Source of the DNA: JBCCMA01 sp045107005
GTDB taxonomy: Bacteria > Pseudomonadota > Gammaproteobacteria > Steroidobacterales > JBCCMA01
DNA: 64,000 nt
Direction: 5' to 3'
Assembly (NCBI GenBank): GCA_045107005.1
Contig: JBGCFP010000026.1
Span: forward strand, 50,063-114,062
Numbering within the stretch: the first letter of the stretch is position 1; each line of letters opens with the position of its first letter. This document shows positions 27,452 through 36,337 of this stretch, one piece after another. The notes beneath the pieces were generated by a model. The model was not told where the DNA came from and ran no database searches. It saw only the letters and a program-made list of their open reading frames with translations. The translations under genes and the position numbers were made by a program.

Positions 27452-29875
27452 TTAAATATCCAGATTCGAAACGAGCAATGCGTTTTGCTCGATGAATTCG
27501 CGCCGTGGCTCAACTTGATCACCCATCAGCGTTGTGAAGATTTCATCCGCGTTAAAAGCATCTTCGATGCGCACTTGCATCAAGCGCCGCGTCTCAGGGT
27601 TCACCGTGGTGTCCCACAGCTGATCCGGGTTCATCTCGCCCAAGCCTTTATAGCGCTGGACGGATTGACCGCGTTTGGCTTCATCCATGAGCCAATCGAT
27701 AGCTTGGCGAAAGCTGTCGATCGGTTCGGATTTCTCGCCGCGTTTCACGTGCGCGCCGGCTTCGATCAACCCGAGCAAGTCGCGGCCAAGTTCGGTGATG
27801 CGCTGATACTCGCCCGACTCGAAAAACTCTTTCTGGATTCGACGCGTGCGCGTCACACCGTGATGCGTGCGCATCATGTCGATCGCGAAACCTTCACCTT
27901 CTTCGGCATCTCGCCACACCACTTCGCCGGAATATTTTGCCGCGCTGTCGTCACGTCCGTCGAGTTGCTCCGACAAATCATTGACCCACTGTGCAACTTG
28001 CTCAGGGTTGTTCATGCGCTCGCTGTCCATCACCGGCAGATACACCATCTGGCGCAACACGCGCTCATCGTAGCGACGCGACCAGCGTTCAATCAGCGCG
28101 CTGACCGCCATGTATTTGCGTGCCAGGGATTCGAGTGCGGTGCCTTTGATGGCGGGCGTGCCTTCGCTAACAAAAAGTTCGGCACCGTCCAACGCGTAGG
28201 CGAGCAAAAACTCGTTTAGTTGATCGTCGTCTTTGGCGTAGCGTTCCTGTTTGCCCTTCTTGATTTTGTACAGCGGCGGTTGCGCGATATAAATGTGGCC
28301 GCGCTCAATCAACTCTGGCATCTGTCGATAGAAAAACGTAAGCAGCAGCGTGCGAATGTGCGAGCCGTCAACGTCAGCATCGGTCATGATAATGATGCTG
28401 TGATAGCGGAGTTTATCGGGATCAAAGTCGTCGCGACCGATGCCGCAACCCAGTGCGGTAATCAGCGTCCCCACTTCCTGCGACGACAGCATTTTGTCAA
28501 AGCGCGCTTTCTCAACGTTCAGAATTTTTCCGCGCAACGGAAGGATCGCCTGCGTCCGTCGATCGCGACCTTGTTTGGCCGAGCCACCAGCGGAGTCGCC
28601 CTCAACCAGAAAGATCTCTGACTGCGCCGGATCTTTTTCCTGGCAATCAGCAAGTTTGCCCGGCAAGCCGGCGATGTCGAGAGCACCTTTGCGTCGTGTC
28701 ATTTCGCGCGCTTTACGCGCCGCTTCGCGCGCACGCGCTGCGTCAATAATTTTGCCGACAATGGATTTTGATTGCTGCGGGTTTTCAAGCAGGTAATCCT
28801 GCATCTGTTCACCCATCGCCGATTCGACGATGCCTTTGACTTCCGACGACACGAGCTTGTCTTTGGTCTGCGACGAGAACTTCGGGTCGGGCACTTTTAC
28901 CGACAGCACGGCCGTCAATCCTTCGCGCGCGTCGTCACCGGTCATCGAGACTTTTTCTTTCTTGCTTAAGCCTTCGGACTCGATGTAGTTGTTCAACGTA
29001 CGCGTCAGAGCGCTGCGAAAACCGGCCAGGTGCGTGCCGCCGTCGCGCTGCGGAATGTTGTTGGTATAGCAGAACACGTTTTCCTGATACGAGTCATTCC
29101 ACTGCGCCGCCACTTCCACCGTCACGTCGTCGCGTGCGGCGACAAAGTGAAACACCGGTTCCATGATCGGCGTCTTGTTGCGATTGAGGTGCTCGACAAA
29201 AGCCCGAATGCCGCCTTCGTACTCAAACAGATCGCGTTGCTCGTCACGTTCGTCGACCAGTTCGATGCGAACACCCGAGTTCAAGAACGATAATTCGCGC
29301 AGCCTTTTCGCAAGTACTTGATAATCAAAGGAAATATTGGTAAACGTGTCAGCACTGGGCTTGAACTGAATGGTCGTGCCCGTCGATTTCGCGTCCGCCA
29401 CCGCTTTGAGCGGTGAGACGGGTTCGCCGTGTTTGTATTCCTGAAAGTGCTTCTTGCCGCCGCGACGTACCGTGAGCTCCAGATGTTCCGACAGTGCGTT
29501 CACCACCGACACACCCACTCCGTGCAGACCACCCGACACTTTATAAGAGTTGTCGTCGAACTTACCGCCCGCGTGCAGCACGGTCATAATGACCTCAGCC
29601 GCCGAACGGTCTTCTTCTTCGTGCACGTCGACCGGGATGCCGCGACCATCATCACGAACACTGACCGATTCGTCGGCGTGAATGGTGACGGTGATTTGGG
29701 AGCAATACCCAGCGAGCGCTTCGTCGATAGAATTGTCGACGACTTCGAACACCATGTGGTGCAAGCCGGTGCCGTCGTCCGTGTCGCCAATGTACATGCC
29801 GGGCCGCTTGCGGACGGCCTCGAGACCTTTCAAAACTTTAATATTACTGGAATCGTAATTGTCGTTGTCTGACAT
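27452..29875 (-). CDS. gyrB: DNA gyrase subunit B
   Basis: 807 residues, full length. GHKL ATPase domain (about 1-220) with VVDNSIDEALAGY and GGLHGVGVSVVNALS; transducer domain; TOPRIM domain from about residue 425 with EGDSAGGSAKQGRDR, ILPLRGKILNVEKA and the metal site DADVDGSH; the C-terminal tail binds GyrA. It has the extra insert in the TOPRIM domain typical of gram-negative GyrB. AAGGGG precedes the ATG, and a TATAAT on the minus strand (29902-29907) at the end of recF may be a local -10. It is the last gene of the dnaA-dnaN-recF-gyrB run. Confidence 0.98.
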   Translation of the reverse strand: MSDNDNYDSSNIKVLKGLEAVRKRPGMYIGDTDDGTGLHHMVFEVVDNSIDEALAGYCSQITVTIHADESVSVRDDGRGIPVDVHEEEDRSAAEVIMTVLHAGGKFDDNSYKVSGGLHGVGVSVVNALSEHLELTVRRGGKKHFQEYKHGEPVSPLKAVADAKSTGTTIQFKPSADTFTNISFDYQVLAKRLRELSFLNSGVRIELVDERDEQRDLFEYEGGIRAFVEHLNRNKTPIMEPVFHFVAARDDVTVEVAAQWNDSYQENVFCYTNNIPQRDGGTHLAGFRSALTRTLNNYIESEGLSKKEKVSMTGDDAREGLTAVLSVKVPDPKFSSQTKDKLVSSEVKGIVESAMGEQMQDYLLENPQQSKSIVGKIIDAARAREAARKAREMTRRKGALDIAGLPGKLADCQEKDPAQSEIFLVEGDSAGGSAKQGRDRRTQAILPLRGKILNVEKARFDKMLSSQEVGTLITALGCGIGRDDFDPDKLRYHSIIIMTDADVDGSHIRTLLLTFFYRQMPELIERGHIYIAQPPLYKIKKGKQERYAKDDDQLNEFLLAYALDGAELFVSEGTPAIKGTALESLARKYMAVSALIERWSRRYDERVLRQMVYLPVMDSERMNNPEQVAQWVNDLSEQLDGRDDSAAKYSGEVVWRDAEEGEGFAIDMMRTHHGVTRTRRIQKEFFESGEYQRITELGRDLLGLIEAGAHVKRGEKSEPIDSFRQAIDWLMDEAKRGQSVQRYKGLGEMNPDQLWDTTVNPETRRLMQVRIEDAFNADEIFTTLMGDQVEPRREFIEQNALLVSNLDI

Positions 29876-29902
29876 GCATCGGCCCCTTGGATAAGCCCGA
29901 TA

Positions 29903-30964
29903 TTATACCATCTTTTGCAGCGCACCCTGTTCCACGTGGAACAACGAAGCCTCCTCAAAGTCCGGCAGCAGGGCGTGATCCAGACCGGTGATGAACTGCT
30001 GCGCGCCCAAGTCTCCGGCGACATCAAACAGGCGCCGCAAGCTGGTTTGGTCCAGTTCTGCCGCTGGATCGTCAAGCAGCAATACCGCGCCAGGCCCAGG
30101 CCCTTGGGCGAGCATGCCGACTTGCGCCAGGATCAGCGCAGCAGCCAGGAGTTTTTGCTGCCCTCGGGACACGCGATCCCGTGCCCCACGATTCGCAAAG
30201 CGCAAACGCAAATCCGCTCGCTGCGGGCCTACGTGAGTGTGTCCAACCCGACTATCGCGCGCCCAGCTCTCATCCAGCGCCTGCTCCAGAGTGAGTTCGT
30301 CAGACCAGCCTCTGTGGTAAACCACCGCAACGGGCTCATCGAGAAGGCGCCCGGTGACCTTATTGATCGCCGGCATCAACTCGTCAAGATAGGTCTGGCG
30401 CAGTTCATGGACCGCCGTGCCGGCAGCCACCAAGGCGTCCTCCCACATGGCGGCCTCTTCTCGGCTACCGCCTTGCCGCAGTACTGCGTTGCGCTGTTTC
30501 AATGCTCGCTGGCACCGACGCCACTCTTCAAGGAACGGTTGTTTCACGTGGAACACTCCCCAATCCAAGAATGCCCGGCGTTGGCTGGGCCCTGATTCCA
30601 CCAGTCGATGAATGCCCGGCTCAATGACCTGTACCGGCAACGCCGCCGCCAAATGCTCGAGGCCCTGTGCGCTGTGACCGTCGATACGCAGCTTCAAGCC
30701 TTCGCCACCCCCTTGGACGCCAAGTTGCCCTGGCTTCCCGTCCAACGCTGCCCGCAGGACAAAGTGCGGCTGCCCGTCACGGACCAGCCCTCGAGTACGG
30801 GTTGAACGAAAAGAACGGCCGCGACCCAGGAAATAGATCGCTTCGAGGAAACTGGTCTTGCCAGACCCGTTGTTACCAATAATCAGATTGGTGGTCGGAT
30901 GGAGTGGTTCGTCAACCTCCGCAAGACAGCGAAAGTCGTTAATGAACAGATTTTGTAAACTCAT
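29903..30964 (-). CDS. recF: DNA replication and repair protein RecF
   Basis: 353 residues. Walker A is GNNGSGKTSFLEA near the N-terminus, followed by the RecF signature FLGRGRSFR; the ABC signature SRGQQKLLAAALI and Walker B LLLDDPAAELD are in the C-terminal half. RecF binds gapped DNA and loads RecA with RecO and RecR. Two parS-like palindromes lie inside the coding sequence (29928-29943 and 30540-30555). The start codon is preceded at once by a perfect 8-bp hairpin and has no visible ribosome-binding site. Confidence 0.97.
   Translation of the reverse strand: MSLQNLFINDFRCLAEVDEPLHPTTNLIIGNNGSGKTSFLEAIYFLGRGRSFRSTRTRGLVRDGQPHFVLRAALDGKPGQLGVQGGGEGLKLRIDGHSAQGLEHLAAALPVQVIEPGIHRLVESGPSQRRAFLDWGVFHVKQPFLEEWRRCQRALKQRNAVLRQGGSREEAAMWEDALVAAGTAVHELRQTYLDELMPAINKVTGRLLDEPVAVVYHRGWSDELTLEQALDESWARDSRVGHTHVGPQRADLRLRFANRGARDRVSRGQQKLLAAALILAQVGMLAQGPGPGAVLLLDDPAAELDQTSLRRLFDVAGDLGAQQFITGLDHALLPDFEEASLFHVEQGALQKMV
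29928..29943. promoter_or_regulatory. parS-like ParB-binding palindrome 1
   Basis: TGTTCCACGTGGAACA is a perfect 16-bp palindrome and matches the chromosomal parS consensus (TGTTYCACGTGRAACA). It lies near the 3' end of recF, about 2.4 kb from the candidate origin. Confidence 0.88.
30540..30555. promoter_or_regulatory. parS-like ParB-binding palindrome 2
   Basis: TGTTTCACGTGGAACA differs from perfect symmetry at one base pair and fits the parS consensus. It lies in the middle of recF, 612 bases from the first site. Confidence 0.85.
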
Positions 30965-30965
30965 T

Positions 30966-30992
30966 GCGGCGCCCGATAACTCAAGGCGCCGC
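30966..30992 (-). promoter_or_regulatory. Hairpin abutting the recF start codon
   Basis: GCGGCGCC (30966-30973) and GGCGCCGC (30985-30992) pair perfectly over 8 bp with an 11-base loop. On the minus strand the stem ends 1 base before the recF ATG and covers the position where a ribosome-binding site would be. Confidence 0.65.
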
Positions 30993-31061
30993 TTTGCATA
31001 ACTCGAAATTTGGCGGAAAACACGCGCAAGCCCTGTGGTGCAGGTCTCACGCTAACCGCTG

Positions 31062-32162
31062 CTACAGCCGCATCGGCATAACAACGTACGTGCATTCGTT
31101 TTCGCCCGGATCGCTGATAATGCAGCTGCTGTTCGCATCCGTTACCTGCATTTCCACCACGTCGTGGTCCAGAGCCCCGAGCGCATCCAGCAGGTAATTC
31201 ACGTTAAATCCGATTTCCACGCCAGTGCCGATGTACTCCACTTCAAGCTGCTCCTCGGCCTCTTCCTGTTCCGGGTTGTGCGCCTGGATCACCATCGTGT
31301 TGTCTTTGAGCTCAAGACGAATACCCCGATACTTCTCATTCGACAGAATAGCCGTGCGTTGCAGCGCCTGGCGCAGCGGCGCCCGCTCCGTCTTCAAGCC
31401 CTCTTCCTGGGTTTTCGGGATCACGCGCTCGTATTCCGGGAATCGACCGTCGATCAGTTTTGACGTAAACCGCAGCCCGTCAATCTCGACCCGAGCGTGG
31501 TTGCTGCCAATGGATAGCCGGATTTCACCGCCGTCGTCGGCCAGCATGCGCTGCAGTTCCAGCACGCCTTTACGCGGGATGATGACCTGCTGCTGCGAAT
31601 TGCCGCCGTGTTCAAGCTCGATATCACACATGGCAAGACGGTGTCCGTCGGTTGCCACGGAGCGCAATCGCTTGCTGCCCACTTCCATCAACAGACCGTT
31701 GAGGTAGTAACGCACGTCCTGGTTGGCCATGGCGAACTGGGTTTTTTCCAGCAGTCGCTTCAGATCGCCTTGAGGCAACGCGATGGTTTGCTGAGCGCCG
31801 ATATTGTCCACTGTCGGAAACTCCGTTGCTGGCAACGTAGACAACGTGAATCGGCTGCGCCCGGACGTCACGGTAACCCGATCCGCTTTTTGCGCGACCG
31901 TGACGTTGGCACCGTCGGGAAGCGCGCGGCAAATGTCGAGAAACTTTCGACCAGGTACCGTGATCTCACCCGGTTCGAGAACCTCAACGTCGGCATTGGC
32001 CAGAAGCTCAACCTCCAGATCCGTCGCGGTAACGGACAACCCGCTGTCCTTGGCGATCATCAGGAAGTTGCCCAGGATGGGCATTGTCTGTCGCCGCTCT
32101 ACAACACCCACGACCGCTTGCAGAGGTGCCAGGAGTATTTCTCTGGTTGCTCGGAATTTCAT
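31062..32162 (-). CDS. dnaN: DNA polymerase III beta subunit (sliding clamp)
   Basis: 366 residues, the standard length, with three clamp domains. N-terminal KFRATREILLAPLQAVVGVV, central VRYYLNGLLMEV and the C-terminal VMPMRL are family signatures; the C-terminal residues form the partner-binding pocket. It forms the ring that keeps polymerase III on DNA. It follows dnaA after a 213-base AT-rich spacer with DnaA boxes. Confidence 0.98.
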   Translation of the reverse strand: MKFRATREILLAPLQAVVGVVERRQTMPILGNFLMIAKDSGLSVTATDLEVELLANADVEVLEPGEITVPGRKFLDICRALPDGANVTVAQKADRVTVTSGRSRFTLSTLPATEFPTVDNIGAQQTIALPQGDLKRLLEKTQFAMANQDVRYYLNGLLMEVGSKRLRSVATDGHRLAMCDIELEHGGNSQQQVIIPRKGVLELQRMLADDGGEIRLSIGSNHARVEIDGLRFTSKLIDGRFPEYERVIPKTQEEGLKTERAPLRQALQRTAILSNEKYRGIRLELKDNTMVIQAHNPEQEEAEEQLEVEYIGTGVEIGFNVNYLLDALGALDHDVVEMQVTDANSSCIISDPGENECTYVVMPMRL

Positions 32163-32375
32163 CGCTCGGTTTCCTAATAAATTAATATTAAAGATATATA
32201 AAGATAGTTATTATTATTAGGCCTGTGTCCAGCTGTGTACAAAGCCTGAAATCATAATAAAATCAATTTCTTATTTCAGTTTTTCGCCCTATCAACCGGT
32301 TCAGAAACTTGTCCTGAACCTGTTGATAACCCGTGTGCAAAACGACCCCTGAAAAAGCCTCACACGTTATCCACA
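32163..32375. other. oriC: Candidate chromosomal origin (oriC) in the dnaA-dnaN spacer
   Basis: 213 bases. The dnaN-proximal 60 or so bases (32170-32220) are almost only A and T with repeated AATAA, ATATA and TTATTATTATTA runs, well suited to unwinding; a second AT-rich stretch is at 32250-32285. A perfect DnaA box TTATCCACA sits at 32367-32375, next to the dnaA stop, and a one-mismatch box (TGTTGATAA, reverse orientation) at 32321-32329; TGTGTACAA at 32234-32242 is a weaker match. The spacer must also hold the dnaN leader. Origin function is inferred from position and composition. Confidence 0.6.
32367..32375 (+). promoter_or_regulatory. DnaA box, perfect
   Basis: TTATCCACA, exact consensus, directly adjoining the last codon of dnaA on the dnaN side. 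Confidence 0.85.
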
Positions 32376-33716
32376 TTAATTAGCCAGCTTTCTTAACAAG
32401 TTTGCGTAGTCTTCTTCCACACGCGAATCCGTCTCCCGCAGCTGCACCACTTTGCGGCACGCGTGGATCACCGTGGTGTGATCTCGCCCACCAAACGCAT
32501 CGCCAATTTCCGGCAAGCTGTGGCTGGTCAATTCCTTGGCCAGTGACATTGCCATTTGACGTGGACGCGTAATCGACCGAGTGCGGCGCGGCGACAACAA
32601 GTCCGCCACGCGTATCTTAAAATATTCAGCGACGGTTTTTTTGATGTTATCGATCGTGACCAATCGATCCCGCATCGCCATCAAATCCTTGAACAGCTCC
32701 TTGGCCAAATCCACCGACAAGGGTCGACCCATAAATTGGGCGCCGGCGACCAGCCGCCGCAATCCGCCTTCGAGTTCACGCACGTTGGATCGAATCAGCT
32801 TGGCGGTAAAAAACGCCACGTCGTCCGGCAGTGCCACGCCCATCGCCACGCCTTTGCGTTTGAGAATCGCTACGCTGGTTTCGAGCTCTGGCGGGTCAAT
32901 CGATACCGTGATCCCCCAGCCAAAGCGCGATTTCAGGCGCTCCTCGAGGCCTTCCACTTCTTTAGGGTAGCGATCGCACGTCAATACGATCTGCTGCTGG
33001 CCCTCCAAGAGCGCGTTAAAGGTGTGGAAAAATTCTTCCTGCGAACGCTCCTTGCCTGCGAAGAACTGAATGTCGTCAATGAGCAAAGCGTCCGGTGTGC
33101 GGTAGACGTGTTTGAATTCGTTAATGGAATTGTGCTGCAGGGCGCGGACCATATCTCCCACGAACCTCTCCGAATGCACGTATAAAATCCGTGCATCGGG
33201 CTTACGCTCGGCGATCATGTTTCCGACTGCCTGCATCAGATGTGTTTTACCCAGACCCACGCCACCGTAAATAAACAGCGGGTTGTAGGCCACACCGGGG
33301 TTTTCCGCCGCTTGTGAGGCGGCCGCTCGAGCGAACTGGTTGCTTTTGCCTTCGACGAAATTATCGAACGTAAACTTGTCATCAATTCGGTTGCCCGCGG
33401 GTTGTACCGGTCGTGCCGGGCGCGTGCTGGTGACCGTCTGTTCATCCATCGCCGCGGTGTCCAGGCTGCCCACTTCAATGGACACGCACGGTGCCGGGGC
33501 CACACCCTGACTCGACGCCAGTTCATCGACCAGCGCACGGATGCGCGGCATCGTGTTTTGCTCGAGCCAGCTTACGACGTGCTGATTCGGAGCCAAAAGA
33601 CGAATTTTACTATTCGATTCATCGACTTGTAGTTGGGATATCCACATGCCAAACTGCTCTTCCGTCAGTTCGGATTGCAGTAAACCGATACAGCGATTCC
33701 AAAGCGCAGCCGACAA
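32376..33716 (-). CDS. dnaA: Chromosomal replication initiator DnaA
   Basis: 446 residues if started at the TTG read from 33716, which is preceded by AGGGAG at 6 bases; a longer TTG start seven codons upstream has no such site. Domain I is SAALWNRCIGLLQSELTEEQF; domain III has Walker A GGVGLGKTH, Walker B LLIDDIQFF; domain IV ends with the DNA-binding signature FGGRDHTTVIHA. It opens the origin by binding DnaA boxes. Two perfect boxes flank the gene, one at its 3' end and one in its promoter region, fitting autoregulation. Confidence 0.97.
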   Translation of the reverse strand: MSAALWNRCIGLLQSELTEEQFGMWISQLQVDESNSKIRLLAPNQHVVSWLEQNTMPRIRALVDELASSQGVAPAPCVSIEVGSLDTAAMDEQTVTSTRPARPVQPAGNRIDDKFTFDNFVEGKSNQFARAAASQAAENPGVAYNPLFIYGGVGLGKTHLMQAVGNMIAERKPDARILYVHSERFVGDMVRALQHNSINEFKHVYRTPDALLIDDIQFFAGKERSQEEFFHTFNALLEGQQQIVLTCDRYPKEVEGLEERLKSRFGWGITVSIDPPELETSVAILKRKGVAMGVALPDDVAFFTAKLIRSNVRELEGGLRRLVAGAQFMGRPLSVDLAKELFKDLMAMRDRLVTIDNIKKTVAEYFKIRVADLLSPRRTRSITRPRQMAMSLAKELTSHSLPEIGDAFGGRDHTTVIHACRKVVQLRETDSRVEEDYANLLRKLAN

Positions 33717-33792
33717 CGTCGTCTCCCTGCACAGCAAAAAATGGGCGTGAGTCTCACACGGGGGCGGCAGAGTCTACCCTGCTTTTTTAAAG

Positions 33793-33801
33793 TTATCCAC
33801 A
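33793..33801 (+). promoter_or_regulatory. DnaA box, perfect, in the dnaA-rpmH spacer
   Basis: TTATCCACA, exact consensus, 77 bases upstream of the dnaA start and next to a run of T. Likely an autoregulatory site for dnaA. Confidence 0.8.
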
Positions 33802-33817
33802 GGCAAAACGTCGCCTA

Positions 33818-33846
33818 TTGACAGCTCTCCAGACCATGCGTAATCT
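33818..33846 (+). promoter_or_regulatory. Sigma-70 promoter for rpmH
   Basis: TTGACA (33818-33823), 17-base spacer, TAATCT (33841-33846). A near-consensus promoter 60 bases before rpmH, as expected for a ribosomal protein gene. Confidence 0.85.
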
Positions 33847-33906
33847 TGCCCGACTTCGCATTGCGCGACCCCGACATTTTTACGACTTGAGTTAAGCGAC
33901 ACCGAC

Positions 33907-34041
33907 ATGAAACGCACATTTCAGCCAAGCAATCTTAAACGCGCCCGCACCCACGGATTTCGCGCCCGCATGGCAACGAAAGCCGGTCGCGCCGTTCTCA
34001 AGCGTCGCCGTGCTCGCGGCCGCAAACGCCTGACGCCGTAG
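33907..34041 (+). CDS. rpmH: 50S ribosomal protein L34
   Basis: 44 residues: MKRTFQPSNLKRARTHGFRA and so on to KRLTP, a clear L34, very basic and of standard length. It is the first gene of rpmH-rnpA-yidD-yidC, divergent from dnaA, an arrangement kept in most gammaproteobacteria. It is short, but the sequence identity to the family leaves no doubt. Confidence 0.98.
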   Translation: MKRTFQPSNLKRARTHGFRARMATKAGRAVLKRRRARGRKRLTP

Positions 34042-34049
34042 ACCGCTCG

Positions 34050-34439
34050 GTGAACGGCCCTTCTGGCCGTGATCTATCCTCCGGGTTTCCGCGCCGTCGG
34101 CGTCTGCTGACACCGCGCGAATTCAGCACCGTATTTAAACGCAACGTTCGATCCACGGATCGGCTGTTTACCGTGCTCGCGCATCGTCGGTCTGAACTTG
34201 CGACGAGCGGTCACGCAAGGCTGGGTACGGCAGTCGCCCGCAAAGCATGCGGCAACGCGGTGAAACGCAATCGCCTGAAACGAGTCATTAAAGAGAGTTT
34301 TCGGCAAACGTGCGCGGCGTTGCCAAGCGTTGATCTGGTCGTGATTGTCAAACCCGGTGCGGGTAAGATTGCGAACCCGGCGCTCTTCGCGAGTCTGGAA
34401 AAACACTGGCAGGTAATCACAAAAAAATGCGCTCGATAA
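34050..34439 (+). CDS. rnpA: Ribonuclease P protein component
   Basis: 129 residues starting at a GTG 8 bases after rpmH. The RNR signature is present: KACGNAVKRNRLKRVIKESFR, and the preceding LGTAVARK strand is typical. It binds the RNase P RNA and helps mature tRNA 5' ends. The gene overlaps yidD by 13 bases. Confidence 0.95.
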   Translation: MNGPSGRDLSSGFPRRRRLLTPREFSTVFKRNVRSTDRLFTVLAHRRSELATSGHARLGTAVARKACGNAVKRNRLKRVIKESFRQTCAALPSVDLVVIVKPGAGKIANPALFASLEKHWQVITKKCAR

Positions 34440-34660
34440 TTTTGTTTGTCATCCGCGTCTACCAGGTCGCGATCAGCCCGATGATGGCACCGCGCTGCCG
34501 TTTTTATCCGACGTGCTCAAGTTACGCGCGCGAAGCGATCGAGCAACACGGCGCGGCGCGTGGTGCGTGGTTGGCGCTAAAACGCCTCGGTCGTTGCCAC
34601 CCGTTCCAACCAGGTGGGGTAGATGAAGTACCGAGTGTCGAAGGAACCCATCATGGATAA
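34427..34660 (+). CDS. yidD: Membrane protein insertion efficiency factor YidD
   Basis: 77 residues with the full YidD signature: YQVAISPMMAPRCRFYPTCS, SYAREAIEQHGAARG and RLGRCHPFQPGGVDEVP. An N-terminal amphipathic helix associates it with the membrane, where it assists YidC. The gene overlaps both rnpA and yidC. Confidence 0.96.
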   Translation: MRSIILFVIRVYQVAISPMMAPRCRFYPTCSSYAREAIEQHGAARGAWLALKRLGRCHPFQPGGVDEVPSVEGTHHG

Positions 34661-36314
34661 TCGATTTTTGTTGTGGGCGTCGCTTGGCCTGATCTTTCTG
34701 ATGATCTACCAAACCTGGCAGCGTGACTACGGCCCGCAGCCGGTGCCAGTGGCGCAAGTCGAAGACACCGCGATGCCAGCCGACGCGGTACCACCACTCG
34801 AACCGTCACTACCCAGTTTGCCCGGCACTGCAGATACGCAGCTGGACGCTGCTGGCCCAAGCTTGAGTGCCGCCGTCGAAGCACCAACCATTAGCGTGCG
34901 CACGGATGTGTTTGATTTGGTGATCGACACACGCGGTGCAAAACTGCGCGACGTTCAGCTACTCAACTACCCCGTAAAAAAAGATCGACCCGACGAACTC
35001 GTGTCCATCTTGAGTGACGAACTGTCGTCGCTGGATTTGATTCAAAGCGGTCTGGTTGGCGCCGGCGGCGCACCGGCACCTAATCATGAGCAACGCTTTG
35101 CGGCTGATGCGGTCCGCTACGAGTTAGCCGATGGTCAGAACCAACTCCAGGTCGCGCTGACATGGCAAGGCGCGAACGGCGTCGTGGCAACCAAGACGTT
35201 TACTTTCTATCGCGGTCGCTACAACATCGATGTCGAACTTGATGTGGTCAACCGCGGTCAGGAACCTTATGCGGCCGCACCTTACGTGCAAGTGCAGCGC
35301 AAACACATTCCAATCAAGCGCTCGATGTTTGACGTCGATTCCTACTCTTTCCTGGGCTCCGTTGTTTTCGACGGCGAAGCCGCAGACAAATACAAACACA
35401 AAGAGCTGGTCAAAGAGCCGCTGAATTTCGCGACCGACATGGGCTGGATCGCGACCATCGAACACCACTTCCTGTCGGCGGTGATCCCCCCGTCGGGTGT
35501 TCAGGCGCAGTACTCATCAAGAGTAAGTAACGACGATCGCGAACTGATCAGCGCGGTGATGCCGGTCTTTAATGTTGCACCCGGTGCGAGCGCATCCACC
35601 CAGCACACGGTTTTCGTTGGCCCCAAACTGCAGGAGCAACTCAACGAAGTCGCTCCGGGTCTGGTGCGCACCGTCGACTACGGCATCCTTTCGGTGTTGT
35701 CACAACCGTTGTTCTGGTTGCTGCAAAAAATTCACAGCCTCGTCCAGAACTGGGGCTTGGCCATTATCCTGATGACGTTCCTGATCAAGCTGATCTTTTA
35801 TCCGCTGGCGCAAAAAAGCGGTCACTCGATGGCCAAGATGCGCAACCTTGCTCCGCGCGTGAAAAAACTTCAGGAACGCTACAAAGACGATCGCCAGGCG
35901 ATGAGCCGCGAGATGATGAACATCTACAAGACGGAAGGCGTCAATCCGATGTCCAGCTGTCTGCCGCTACTGTTGCAGATGCCGGTGTTTCTCGCGCTCT
36001 ACTGGGTGCTGATCGAAAGCGTTGAACTTCGCCAGGCGCCGTTCGCGCTGTGGATTAACGATTTGTCGTCACGTGATCCGCTGTTCATCCTGCCGCTGAT
36101 CATGGCCGTGGCAATGTTCATCCAAACCAAACTCAACCCGCCGCCGGCGGATCCGACGACGGCCACAGAGATGATGGTACTGCCGCTAATGATGTCGGTG
36201 TTTTTCGCCTTCTTCCCCGCTGGCCTGGTGTTGTACTGGGTGGTGAACACGGTGCTGTCGGTGCTCCAGCAGTGGCGCATCAACCGCACGGTCGAGGCAG
36301 CCGCGAAAGCCTGA
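34653..36314 (+). CDS. yidC: Membrane protein insertase YidC
   Basis: 553 residues from the ATG at 34653, with AAGGAA at 34641-34646 as ribosome-binding site; the start lies inside the end of yidD. The first membrane helix (about 4-22) is followed by a large periplasmic domain (about 60-340) and the conserved core of five helices, with GLAIILMTFLIKLIFYPLAQ and NPMSSCLPLLLQMPVFLALY. It inserts membrane proteins alone or with SecYEG. Confidence 0.97.
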   Translation: MDNRFLLWASLGLIFLMIYQTWQRDYGPQPVPVAQVEDTAMPADAVPPLEPSLPSLPGTADTQLDAAGPSLSAAVEAPTISVRTDVFDLVIDTRGAKLRDVQLLNYPVKKDRPDELVSILSDELSSLDLIQSGLVGAGGAPAPNHEQRFAADAVRYELADGQNQLQVALTWQGANGVVATKTFTFYRGRYNIDVELDVVNRGQEPYAAAPYVQVQRKHIPIKRSMFDVDSYSFLGSVVFDGEAADKYKHKELVKEPLNFATDMGWIATIEHHFLSAVIPPSGVQAQYSSRVSNDDRELISAVMPVFNVAPGASASTQHTVFVGPKLQEQLNEVAPGLVRTVDYGILSVLSQPLFWLLQKIHSLVQNWGLAIILMTFLIKLIFYPLAQKSGHSMAKMRNLAPRVKKLQERYKDDRQAMSREMMNIYKTEGVNPMSSCLPLLLQMPVFLALYWVLIESVELRQAPFALWINDLSSRDPLFILPLIMAVAMFIQTKLNPPPADPTTATEMMVLPLMMSVFFAFFPAGLVLYWVVNTVLSVLQQWRINRTVEAAAKA

Positions 36315-36337
36315 CCGGCGCGCCCCGTGCCTTGGCG

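Noticed and set aside
27742..27751. GTTTCACGTG in gyrB as a third parS
   Set aside because: Only the left half fits; the right arm (CGCGCC) does not match the palindrome.
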